DNA of 64,000 bases from positions 43,885 to 107,884 of the forward strand of contig JBFLVJ010000002.1 of NCBI GenBank assembly GCA_040758595.1, in the 5' to 3' direction. Positions 47,156-54,190 of the stretch are shown in pieces. The notes beneath the pieces were generated by a model. It saw nothing but the letters and a program-made list of their open reading frames with translations, had not been told where the DNA came from and ran no database searches. Numbering within the stretch: position 1 is the first letter of the stretch; every line of letters starts with the position of its first letter. Both the position numbers and the translations under genes were made by a program. The DNA is from Bilamarchaeum sp040758595 (GTDB lineage: Archaea > Micrarchaeota > Micrarchaeia > Anstonellales > Bilamarchaeaceae).

Positions 47156-47761
47156 TTATGGCCTGGTCGTTATTATAAACATGAGGAGCAGGGCGGGGAT
47201 TGCGCAGATTCCCGCGAGCTTTTCTCCGGTGTCCTCCTCACCAGTTGCCGGAGTCTCCGGGACGCTCCCGTTCCCGGTTTCGGTCGGATCCGGGACTATT
47301 ACCTCGACCGTAGTGCCGCTGGTGTTCTGGACCGGCGGTTTCTGGGCGGGCGGGGGCTGCGGGAACGTGTAATCGGTGTAGCAGGGCGAGATGTCGAAAT
47401 GGACCTCCTTGCTCCGGAACCCGTCTTTCTCCATCACAAGTATGAAGAGGCCGCGCATGAGCGTAGTCTGCCCGGGCAGCTTGTGGAGGGCGAACCCGTC
47501 CTTGTCGGTCTCCACGCTGGATAGCAAGGGAGAGGAGAAATCCACGTACTTGAGCAGGCTGCCCGCATCCTGCACCGGCTCGTAATCCTCGTCCATCACA
47601 TAGAGCTTTATCGCCGATGCGGTGCAGTCCACGCTGATGGCGTAGACGAACTCCTTGAACATCGGATCCCCCAAGTCGTCCTGTTCGTATATCCTGGGAG
47701 GCGCGGTGGCTGCGAAGCATGTGGAGAATAGGATCAGCGCGAACGCCAGCCCACGCATCAT
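47156..47761 (-). CDS. Secreted surface protein, paralogue of the 45512 gene product
   Basis: A 201-residue protein. Signal peptide MRGLAFALILFSTCFA, then a domain aligned with the paralogue (VDCTASAIKLYV, GLFILVMEKDGFRSKEVHFDISPC), a Pro/Thr/Glu-rich stalk, and the tail GICAIPALLLMFIITTRP, again a Cys followed by a hydrophobic helix and a short basic end. Same strand as the Kazal lipoprotein (7 bases between them), so the three form one surface-protein operon. Function unknown. Confidence 0.75.
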   Translation of the reverse strand: MMRGLAFALILFSTCFAATAPPRIYEQDDLGDPMFKEFVYAISVDCTASAIKLYVMDEDYEPVQDAGSLLKYVDFSSPLLSSVETDKDGFALHKLPGQTTLMRGLFILVMEKDGFRSKEVHFDISPCYTDYTFPQPPPAQKPPVQNTSGTTVEVIVPDPTETGNGSVPETPATGEEDTGEKLAGICAIPALLLMFIITTRP

Positions 47762-47765
47762 AGGG

Positions 47766-48725
47766 TCACTTCTCTGCGGCTATCTGGGCCAGCAGGGCCT
47801 CTATCTGTATGCGTTCGTTTGCGCCCTGGACCAGCCGGAAGTTGCACTCGCCCACCTTGTCGATGAGCCTTATCCTCTGTTTCTCCGGGACCTCCAGAGA
47901 CGGTATCTCGCGGTAGACCTGGTAGAGTATGTCCTCCCCGCTAAGGCCGTATGTTATCAGCAGCTTGTCCAGGTTAGCCCTAGCATCCAGGAACTTGCCT
48001 GCGAGCGCCTGGACCACCATCTCCCGGACTTCCTTCGGGTTTGCTTTGCTGCTGGTCTTGTGTATCAGCTCCTCGGTGATGTGCTTGGAATGCATGGCGC
48101 AGCCCTGGACGGTGTTGAGCGCACGCCGCATATCCCCTTCAGAGACATAGAAGAGCGCGTCATACGCCTTCTCATCCAGCTTGAGCTTCTCCTCCTCGGT
48201 GACCTTGTGGAGGGCCTTGCGGACATCCTCTTTTGTCAGCGGCATGAAGCGGAACACCGCGCACCTGCTCTGGATAGGCTCGATTATCTTGGATGAATAG
48301 TTCGCGGAGATGATGAACCTGGTGACCGATGCGTTGGCTTCCATGGTCCTGCGCAGGGCCTGCTGGGCGTCTGCGGTGAGCGCATCCCCTTCATCCAGGA
48401 AGATGAGCTTGAAGGGCGCGTTCCCGATCGAGACCGACCTTGCGAAATCCTTTATCCTGCCCCTCACTATGTCTATGCCCCGGTCGTCGCTGGCATTGAG
48501 CTCGAGGAAATTCCCGGCTAGTTCAGGCCCGTAGAGCTCATGGGCGAGCGCCAGGCAGCAGGTCGTCTTGCCCACCCCGGGCGGCCCGGCGAAGAGCATG
48601 TTCGGCATGTTCCTGCTCTTGACAAAAGCCTTGAGCCTCTGGACCGCTTCGCTCTGGCCAGCGACATCATCCAGCCTGCGCGGCCTGTATTTCTCTGTCC
48701 ATGGAAGGATATCGGTCTGCATCAT
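47766..48725 (-). CDS. rfcS: Replication factor C small subunit
   Basis: A 319-residue AAA+ clamp-loader subunit that loads PCNA. The start PWTEKYRPRRLDDVAGQ, Walker A FAGPPGVGKTT, Walker B LIFLDEGDAL, sensor 1 RFIISANYSSKIIEPIQSRC with the SRC arginine finger, and the C-terminal collar domain are all present. Walker B has DEGD in place of the more usual DEAD/DEAE, which occurs in other archaeal RFC proteins. Length typical. It diverges from a KaiC gene. The large subunit is not in the window. Confidence 0.96.
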   Translation of the reverse strand: MMQTDILPWTEKYRPRRLDDVAGQSEAVQRLKAFVKSRNMPNMLFAGPPGVGKTTCCLALAHELYGPELAGNFLELNASDDRGIDIVRGRIKDFARSVSIGNAPFKLIFLDEGDALTADAQQALRRTMEANASVTRFIISANYSSKIIEPIQSRCAVFRFMPLTKEDVRKALHKVTEEEKLKLDEKAYDALFYVSEGDMRRALNTVQGCAMHSKHITEELIHKTSSKANPKEVREMVVQALAGKFLDARANLDKLLITYGLSGEDILYQVYREIPSLEVPEKQRIRLIDKVGECNFRLVQGANERIQIEALLAQIAAEK

Positions 48726-48743
48726 TACCCTTCTCGTGTCAAT

Positions 48744-48753
48744 CTATATAAAT
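48744..48753 (+). promoter_or_regulatory. TATA box of the KaiC gene at 48784
   Basis: ctatataaat lies about 31-40 bases before the ATG at 48784, giving a leader of about 8 bases or none. It lies in the gap between divergent rfcS and the KaiC gene. Confidence 0.5.
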
Positions 48754-48783
48754 TTTATCCGAGAAGCCTTCCCGAGTGATTAT

Positions 48784-49470
48784 ATGGATCGCGTGAAGAC
48801 AGGAATCGCAGGACTCGATGAGATGCTCAACGGGGGCATCCCGACCGGAAGGCACGTGGCGCTCTACGGAGGGCCCGGTGCGGGGAAGAGCTCATTCTGC
48901 TTCGAGTTCCTCTACCAGGGGGCCAAGATGGGAGAGCCCGGCCTCTACATATCGCTCGAAGAGACCACCGAGGACATCCTCGACAACATGAAGAGCACGT
49001 TCCCTCTTCTCAAGGACGCCAAGAAGCTGATAGACGACAAGGCGCTGGAGATAATCAAACCCGAGAAGCTGGAGCTCGAAGAAGTCGCCAACCTGCTCGA
49101 GGACCGCATAACATCCAACGGGATAAAGAGGGCGGTCATCGACTCTGCGACCATGATACGGCTCTCGTTCAAGAACGACATCGAATACAGGCAGACCCTT
49201 TTCGAGTTCCTTTCCCTGCTCAGGAACCTGGACGTGACCACCATCACCACCGTGGAGGCGGCGAGCGCCAGGCGCGAGGAGATGAAATTCGACATCGAGC
49301 ACTTCGTCATGGACGGCATCATCAACCTCTACAACCTGGATCGGGAGGATCGCCGCGTGCGGGCCATGGAGGTATTCAAGATGCGCGGGACCGACCACTC
49401 GAGGGACCTGGTGCCCTTCAAGGTGACCCCGTCCGGCATAAAGGTATATGTGGGAGAGAAGGTCTTCTGA
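48784..49470 (+). CDS. KaiC-like RecA-superfamily ATPase
   Basis: A 228-residue single KaiC domain from the ATG at 48784. Walker A is YGGPGAGKSSF near residue 27, LYISLEETTEDI follows strand 2, and Walker B is RAVIDSATMI. ITTVEAASARREEMKFD and EVFKMRGTDHSRDLVPFKVTPSGI are typical archaeal KaiC-family motifs. It lacks the low-complexity tail of the KaiC protein at 21512. These ATPases may act in signalling with receiver or kinase partners, none of which is adjacent. Monocistronic. Confidence 0.9.
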   Translation: MDRVKTGIAGLDEMLNGGIPTGRHVALYGGPGAGKSSFCFEFLYQGAKMGEPGLYISLEETTEDILDNMKSTFPLLKDAKKLIDDKALEIIKPEKLELEEVANLLEDRITSNGIKRAVIDSATMIRLSFKNDIEYRQTLFEFLSLLRNLDVTTITTVEAASARREEMKFDIEHFVMDGIINLYNLDREDRRVRAMEVFKMRGTDHSRDLVPFKVTPSGIKVYVGEKVF

Positions 49471-49536
49471 CCCTCCCCATAGCCTGTTTTCCCCTCATCA
49501 TCCTCATTTATAAACACTTTTTATCATCATTTTTGC

Positions 49537-50502
49537 ATGAATCCCGCACGCAGAGAGTTCCTCAGGACGTTGGCCAAAGGCAGCGCCGTCGGAGCCACCG
49601 TTGCGGCCGTCTCGGCTATCGACAGGCCCTTCAGGCCCTTCGCCCCGCTTCTTGCAGCCCCGGCCAGCGCCCGCTACTCCACCTCCACCGACCCGTTCGC
49701 CATGGACAGAAGGCTCAAAGCGATATCTTCTGCCGTCCCTTCGGGCACCGCGCAGGCCAAGGTCTCCTGGATATTCAACAGGCTCAACCGCTACGCTTCG
49801 GGCGGGGTCAAGGTCCACTCCATGACCGGAAAGCCCCCCAGGACCGCCGCAGAGGCGCTCGCCAAAGGCGGCGACTGCACCGACCTGACCAATATAGTCG
49901 TCTCGCTCTTCAAGCAGCACAACATCCCGGGCGGGGTGATGCTGGTGCATTTCGACAGCGCGCCTGCCTACCTGGACCACGTGGTGCCCTATGCCCTCCT
50001 CGGAGGGAAAAAAATCATCGTAGACCTCCAGACAAACACGCTCGGCAAGACCGCTCAGGGGGCCTACAAGAAGCTCATGGACCTCAGCTATGCTGAAGGG
50101 GCCGGCATGTACCACCGCGAGATGGGAGACTTCTTCAAGCAGAAGGGCGACTCCAAGGTAGCATTCAGCGCCTACAAGCGCTCGGTGGAGCTCAACGACA
50201 AGGACCCGCATGTCCACCAGAACCTGGGTATCCTCTACCAGAAGGCCAACGACCATGCCAATGCATTGAAGCATATACGGAGGGCGGCGGCGCTCGATCC
50301 GGCCTACAAGAAGCATCTTCCAGGAGCCATCTTCAATTCAGGCCTCCAGGAGGGGCAGAAAGCCTATGGGGAAGGCAGGTTCGCCGACTGCGCAAGGCAT
50401 TTCGAGATGGCGCTCGATTCCGGCCACCCGATTCCGGCATCATACCGGAAAGCCCTCCAGGGCAACATCCAGCTTTGCAAATCGAAGGCGGCAGGGAACT
50501 GA
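49537..50502 (+). CDS. Tat-exported transglutaminase-like protein with TPR repeats
   Basis: A 321-residue protein with a twin-arginine signal (ARREFLRTLAKG followed by a hydrophobic stretch to about residue 45). Residues about 95-165 resemble a transglutaminase/protease-like core: GGDCTDLTNIVVSLFKQH with the Cys, YLDHVVPYAL with the His, and KKIIVDLQ with the Asp. Residues about 180-320 carry TPR-type helices (GDSKVAFSAYKRSVELNDKDP, NLGILYQKANDHANALKHI). Export through Tat implies folding in the cytoplasm, perhaps with a cofactor. Substrate unknown. Confidence 0.78.
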   Translation: MNPARREFLRTLAKGSAVGATVAAVSAIDRPFRPFAPLLAAPASARYSTSTDPFAMDRRLKAISSAVPSGTAQAKVSWIFNRLNRYASGGVKVHSMTGKPPRTAAEALAKGGDCTDLTNIVVSLFKQHNIPGGVMLVHFDSAPAYLDHVVPYALLGGKKIIVDLQTNTLGKTAQGAYKKLMDLSYAEGAGMYHREMGDFFKQKGDSKVAFSAYKRSVELNDKDPHVHQNLGILYQKANDHANALKHIRRAAALDPAYKKHLPGAIFNSGLQEGQKAYGEGRFADCARHFEMALDSGHPIPASYRKALQGNIQLCKSKAAGN

Positions 50503-50561
50503 TACGCTCGGTTAAAAATGATTCCTAAGAATATTTTTCCGTCTAATTCAGAGGTAATCAG

Positions 50562-53381
50562 ATGTACGATCACAGGAAAGTGGAGCAGGAGGTCTTGGCC
50601 TTCTGGGAGAAGCACGGCATATACGGCAAGGCCAAGAAGAAGAATTCGGGCAGCGAGACGTTCTATTTCTGCGACGGCCCGCCCTACGCCACCGGCCAGA
50701 TACACCCGGGCACCGGTTGGAACAAGACCATAAAGGACGCCGTCTGCCGCTACCAGAGGATGTGCGGGAAAGACGTGCGCGTCCAGGCCGGCTACGACAC
50801 CCACGGCCTGCCGATAGAGGTCAAGGTGGAGCAGGAATTGAAGTTCACCAACAAGAACGACATCGAGAGATACGGCATCGGCAAGTTCGTGGACAAGTGC
50901 AAGTCCTTCGCCACCAAGTACGTGGGCGTCATGGGCAAGCAGTTCCAGTCCCTGGGCGTCTGGATGGATTTCGACCGCCCCTACATAACATACCATGACG
51001 ATTACATCAACTCCTCATGGAAGACATTGAAGATGGCCCACGAGAGGGAACTGCTCCACGAGGGCATCTACGTCCTCCCCTACTGCTACCGCTGCGAGAC
51101 CACCATGGCCAACTACGAGCTTGAGTACGACGACGAGAACGACCCCAGCATCTACGTGAAGTTCAAGGTCAAGGACAAGGACGAATACCTGATAGTCTGG
51201 ACCACCACTCCCTGGACACTCGTCTCGAACATGGGCGTGATGGCCCACCCGACGTTCCCCTACGTGAAGGCCAAGGTGGATGGCGAAGTGTGGATACTCG
51301 CCAAGGACCGCCTGGAGCACCTGATGGGGCTCCTTGGCAAGAGCGCGACTGTCGTCGAGGAGCTGCCAGGGAGGAAGCTCAACGGCATAGAATACCTCCA
51401 TCCGTTCCAGGACAAGATACACAAGTTCTACGGCCGCAAGGTGGTCCTCAGCGACGAGTTCGTGACGCTCGAAGAGGGCACCGGCCTGGTGCACACCGCT
51501 CCGGGCCACGGGCCTGCCGACTTCATAATCGGGAAGCGCTTCGGCATCGAGGCGTTCTGCCCGGTCGATGGCAAGGGGTGCTACACCGAGGATGCAGGAG
51601 AGCTCAAGGGCAAGAACGTGCGCGAGGCGAATCCGGACGTGATAGAGATACTCGAGGACAACGGCTCGCTGATTTACGAGGCGCGCATCCGCCACCGCTA
51701 TCCGCACTGCTGGCGCTGCAAGACGCCCCTCATATTCCTGACAACCAACCAGTGGTTCATCAGCATCTCCAAGGTCAAGGACCAGATGCTCAGCGAGATA
51801 GACAAGACCGAGTGGCACCCTGATTTCGCCAAGGTACGCTTCAAGGAGTTCGTCTCGAACGCCCCGGACTGGTGCATCTCCAGGCAGCGCTATTGGGGGA
51901 TCCCCCTTCCAATATGGAAGTGCTCCTGCGGCAAGGTCAAGGTCGTAGGATCCAGGGATGAACTGCCTCCGGTCAAGGAGCTCCACCGCCCCTACATGGA
52001 CGAAATCGAGCTCGACTGCGAGTGCGGCAAGACGATGGAGCGGGTCCCGGACGTGATGGACGTCTGGTTCGACTCGGGCAACGCCATCTGGGCCCCTCTG
52101 AGCCCTGAGGAATCCAAGACCTTCGGCGAGAGGGCTGACCTCATCATAGAAGGCCAGGACCAGATAAGGGGATGGTTCTATTCTCTGCTAGGGTCCGGCG
52201 TTGTCCGCTACGGGGCATGCCCATACAAGAAACTGCTCATGCACGGCTTTTTCGTGGACGAGAAAGGGGAGAAGATGAGCAAGTCGCTGGGCAACTTCGT
52301 CCCGCTCGAGGAGATACTCGATAAATACGGTGCGGACACATTCCGCCTCTGGGGGGCTAACAACACCGTCTGGGAGGAGCTGAAATTCAGCTGGGAGGAA
52401 TTGAAGAAGGCTACGTCCGACCTGAACATCGTATTCAACATGATAGTGTTCCTGGAGCGCTTCTATCCAGAGAAGAAGCTGGAGATGCCCCAATTGACCA
52501 AGGTGGATGAATGGATGGTGAGCCGGCTCAATTCCACGATAAAGGAGTTCCGCGGCTCTTTCGACTCATATGAGATACACCGGGCGGTCAAGGCGCTCCG
52601 CTCCTTCATCGTGGAGGACGTGAGCCGCTTCTACATGAAGATAGCCAAGGACCGCATCTCCAACGATGAGAGCGCCGAGGCGGCTCTCTGGACGATCTAC
52701 ACGGTCATGTTCGAGTCTTTGAAGATGCTCGGATGCTTCTCGCCGATGATAAGCGAGCACCTCTACCAGAGGTTCTTCAAGAGGTTCGAGAACGAGGAGT
52801 CCATCTTCCTGCTGAGGCTCCCCCAGCCCGACGAGGGCAGGATAAACGTCATCTATGAGAAGCAGATGGAGGGGATAGAGGAGCTGGTCTCGGTCGCCCT
52901 CCTCGCGAGGCAGACCGCAGGCATAAAGGTGCGCTGGCCGATAAGGACCATATACGTGGAGAGCAAATCGACCGAGGTCGGGGATGCCGTCAGGGCGTTC
53001 GGCGATATAGTCCTTGACCTGGTCAACGCCAAAGAGATCAGGATGGCCGAGAATCCCGCCGGCGAACTGGCCGAACAGCCATTCACCCAGGGCAAGCTAT
53101 ACATCGACAAGAAGATAGACGAATCGCTCTATGAGGAAGGCGTCCTCAACGAGGTCAAGCGCCGCATCCAGATGATGCGGAAAGAGGCCGGCCTCGTGGA
53201 ATCCGATCCGATCTCCATTACGATAGAGACCGAGAAAGAGCTCGAGGGCATACTGAAGAAGCAGGAGAAACCCCTCTCAGAAGCCGTCAACGCCTCATCG
53301 GTGTCCTACGGCGCCGAGAAAGAGATGAATGAATACAAGATAGACGGAAGGCTCGTCAGGATAGCGCTGAAGAAGGGCTGA
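50562..53381 (+). CDS. ileS: Isoleucyl-tRNA synthetase
   Basis: A 939-residue class I IleRS. The HIGH-motif region is YATGQIHPGTGWNKTIKD (archaeal/eukaryal type, HPGT in place of HIGH). GYDTHGLPIEVKVE, the CP1 editing domain with WTTTPWTL, DWCISRQRYWGIPLP, and KMSKSLGNFVPLEEILDKYGADTFRLW follow in order. The C-terminal part has the anticodon-binding helices. Length about 10% below the bacterial norm, typical of archaeal forms. It is 60 bases after the Tat-protein gene with its own start. Confidence 0.97.
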   Translation: MYDHRKVEQEVLAFWEKHGIYGKAKKKNSGSETFYFCDGPPYATGQIHPGTGWNKTIKDAVCRYQRMCGKDVRVQAGYDTHGLPIEVKVEQELKFTNKNDIERYGIGKFVDKCKSFATKYVGVMGKQFQSLGVWMDFDRPYITYHDDYINSSWKTLKMAHERELLHEGIYVLPYCYRCETTMANYELEYDDENDPSIYVKFKVKDKDEYLIVWTTTPWTLVSNMGVMAHPTFPYVKAKVDGEVWILAKDRLEHLMGLLGKSATVVEELPGRKLNGIEYLHPFQDKIHKFYGRKVVLSDEFVTLEEGTGLVHTAPGHGPADFIIGKRFGIEAFCPVDGKGCYTEDAGELKGKNVREANPDVIEILEDNGSLIYEARIRHRYPHCWRCKTPLIFLTTNQWFISISKVKDQMLSEIDKTEWHPDFAKVRFKEFVSNAPDWCISRQRYWGIPLPIWKCSCGKVKVVGSRDELPPVKELHRPYMDEIELDCECGKTMERVPDVMDVWFDSGNAIWAPLSPEESKTFGERADLIIEGQDQIRGWFYSLLGSGVVRYGACPYKKLLMHGFFVDEKGEKMSKSLGNFVPLEEILDKYGADTFRLWGANNTVWEELKFSWEELKKATSDLNIVFNMIVFLERFYPEKKLEMPQLTKVDEWMVSRLNSTIKEFRGSFDSYEIHRAVKALRSFIVEDVSRFYMKIAKDRISNDESAEAALWTIYTVMFESLKMLGCFSPMISEHLYQRFFKRFENEESIFLLRLPQPDEGRINVIYEKQMEGIEELVSVALLARQTAGIKVRWPIRTIYVESKSTEVGDAVRAFGDIVLDLVNAKEIRMAENPAGELAEQPFTQGKLYIDKKIDESLYEEGVLNEVKRRIQMMRKEAGLVESDPISITIETEKELEGILKKQEKPLSEAVNASSVSYGAEKEMNEYKIDGRLVRIALKKG

Positions 53382-53385
53382 TAGT

Positions 53386-53574
53386 TCAGTTAGCGCTCTT
53401 GAACATGCTCCTCTTGTTTATATCGGTCCAGCAGCTCTTGCAGATGTACCTGTGGTCCACCTTCTTCCTTTTGGAGCTCTTGACGCAGCTGTTGCAGGTC
53501 CTGCGCTCGCAGTAGTCGCATTTGACGAGCTTCGCTGTCTGGGTGCCGCATCTTCCGCATGTCTCTATAGCCAT
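53386..53574 (-). CDS. Small double zinc-ribbon protein
   Basis: A 62-residue basic protein from the ATG at 53574. Cys pairs CGRC, CDYC, CNSC and CKSC could bind two zinc ions in a treble-clef or FYVE/LIM-like cross-brace. The spacing ETCGRCGTQ...VKCDYCERRTCNSCVK...YICKSC is typical of small archaeal zinc fingers acting in RNA or protein binding. No specific family named. It sits between ileS (convergent) and the pilin gene (divergent). Confidence 0.75.
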   Translation of the reverse strand: MAIETCGRCGTQTAKLVKCDYCERRTCNSCVKSSKRKKVDHRYICKSCWTDINKRSMFKSAN

Positions 53575-53659
53575 AAATATCACTCATTTTAGTCGTTGAG
53601 AATCGTATCCAGTATAGATAGGGAAAGCTATTTAATAGGTATTCCGGGAATGCTATCCC

Positions 53660-54190
53660 ATGAAAGGGCAGGCCGCAGCGAGGAGAATCCCACCTCCAGC
53701 CCGCTTCCTGAAAGGACAGGCGGCGGTCGAATACCTGACTACCTACGGGTGGGCCATCCTGGCGCTTGTGATAGTGCTGGGCTTGCTGGTCTCCACCGGG
53801 GTGTTCTCCCCCAGCTATCTGGTCTCAGAGGAGTGCAGCTTCGGCAACAACCTCAAATGCGACGTGGCCTTCTTCAACCAGGCCGGCGCGACCCACATGA
53901 ACATACGTTTCTTCAACGGCTTCCCCTACAAGGTCATGATAAAGGACCTGGAGCTCCAGGGCTCGGACGGCACGGCCCTCACGGGCTTCGCCAATGACGT
54001 GGAGCTCGAGAGCGGTGCGTCCTATACCTACGAGGCCGAGGTGGTCGGCCCACAGGTGCCCGTCGAGACGCTCAAGAGGTTCACGGGCAATCTGACCTAT
54101 GTCTCCTGCGCCCCTGAGCTGGGCCCTTCCTGCAGCACTGTGGGGCATACCCTCTCCGGCAGGGTCAGCGCGAGGGTCATAGCCGAGTAG
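53660..54190 (+). CDS. Class III signal peptide (type IV pilin-like) protein
   Basis: A 176-residue protein with the archaeal class III signal: FLKGQAAVEYLTTYGWAILALVIVLGLL, where the prepilin peptidase cuts before the Q and the helix becomes the filament core. The mature C-terminal domain (about residues 50-176) is beta-rich with Cys pairs (EECSFGNNLKC, YVSCAPELGPSC). The leader is odd: the start MKGQAAARR repeats the KGQAA motif 16 residues ahead of the true one. A pilin-like surface fibre subunit is likely. No pilus ATPase or peptidase gene is near. Convergent with valS. Confidence 0.85.
   Translation: MKGQAAARRIPPPARFLKGQAAVEYLTTYGWAILALVIVLGLLVSTGVFSPSYLVSEECSFGNNLKCDVAFFNQAGATHMNIRFFNGFPYKVMIKDLELQGSDGTALTGFANDVELESGASYTYEAEVVGPQVPVETLKRFTGNLTYVSCAPELGPSCSTVGHTLSGRVSARVIAE

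Noticed and set aside
50562..50720. Damaged HIGH motif in ileS (HPGT)
   Set aside because: Archaeal and eukaryal IleRS commonly show HxGT-type variants, and all other motifs are intact.
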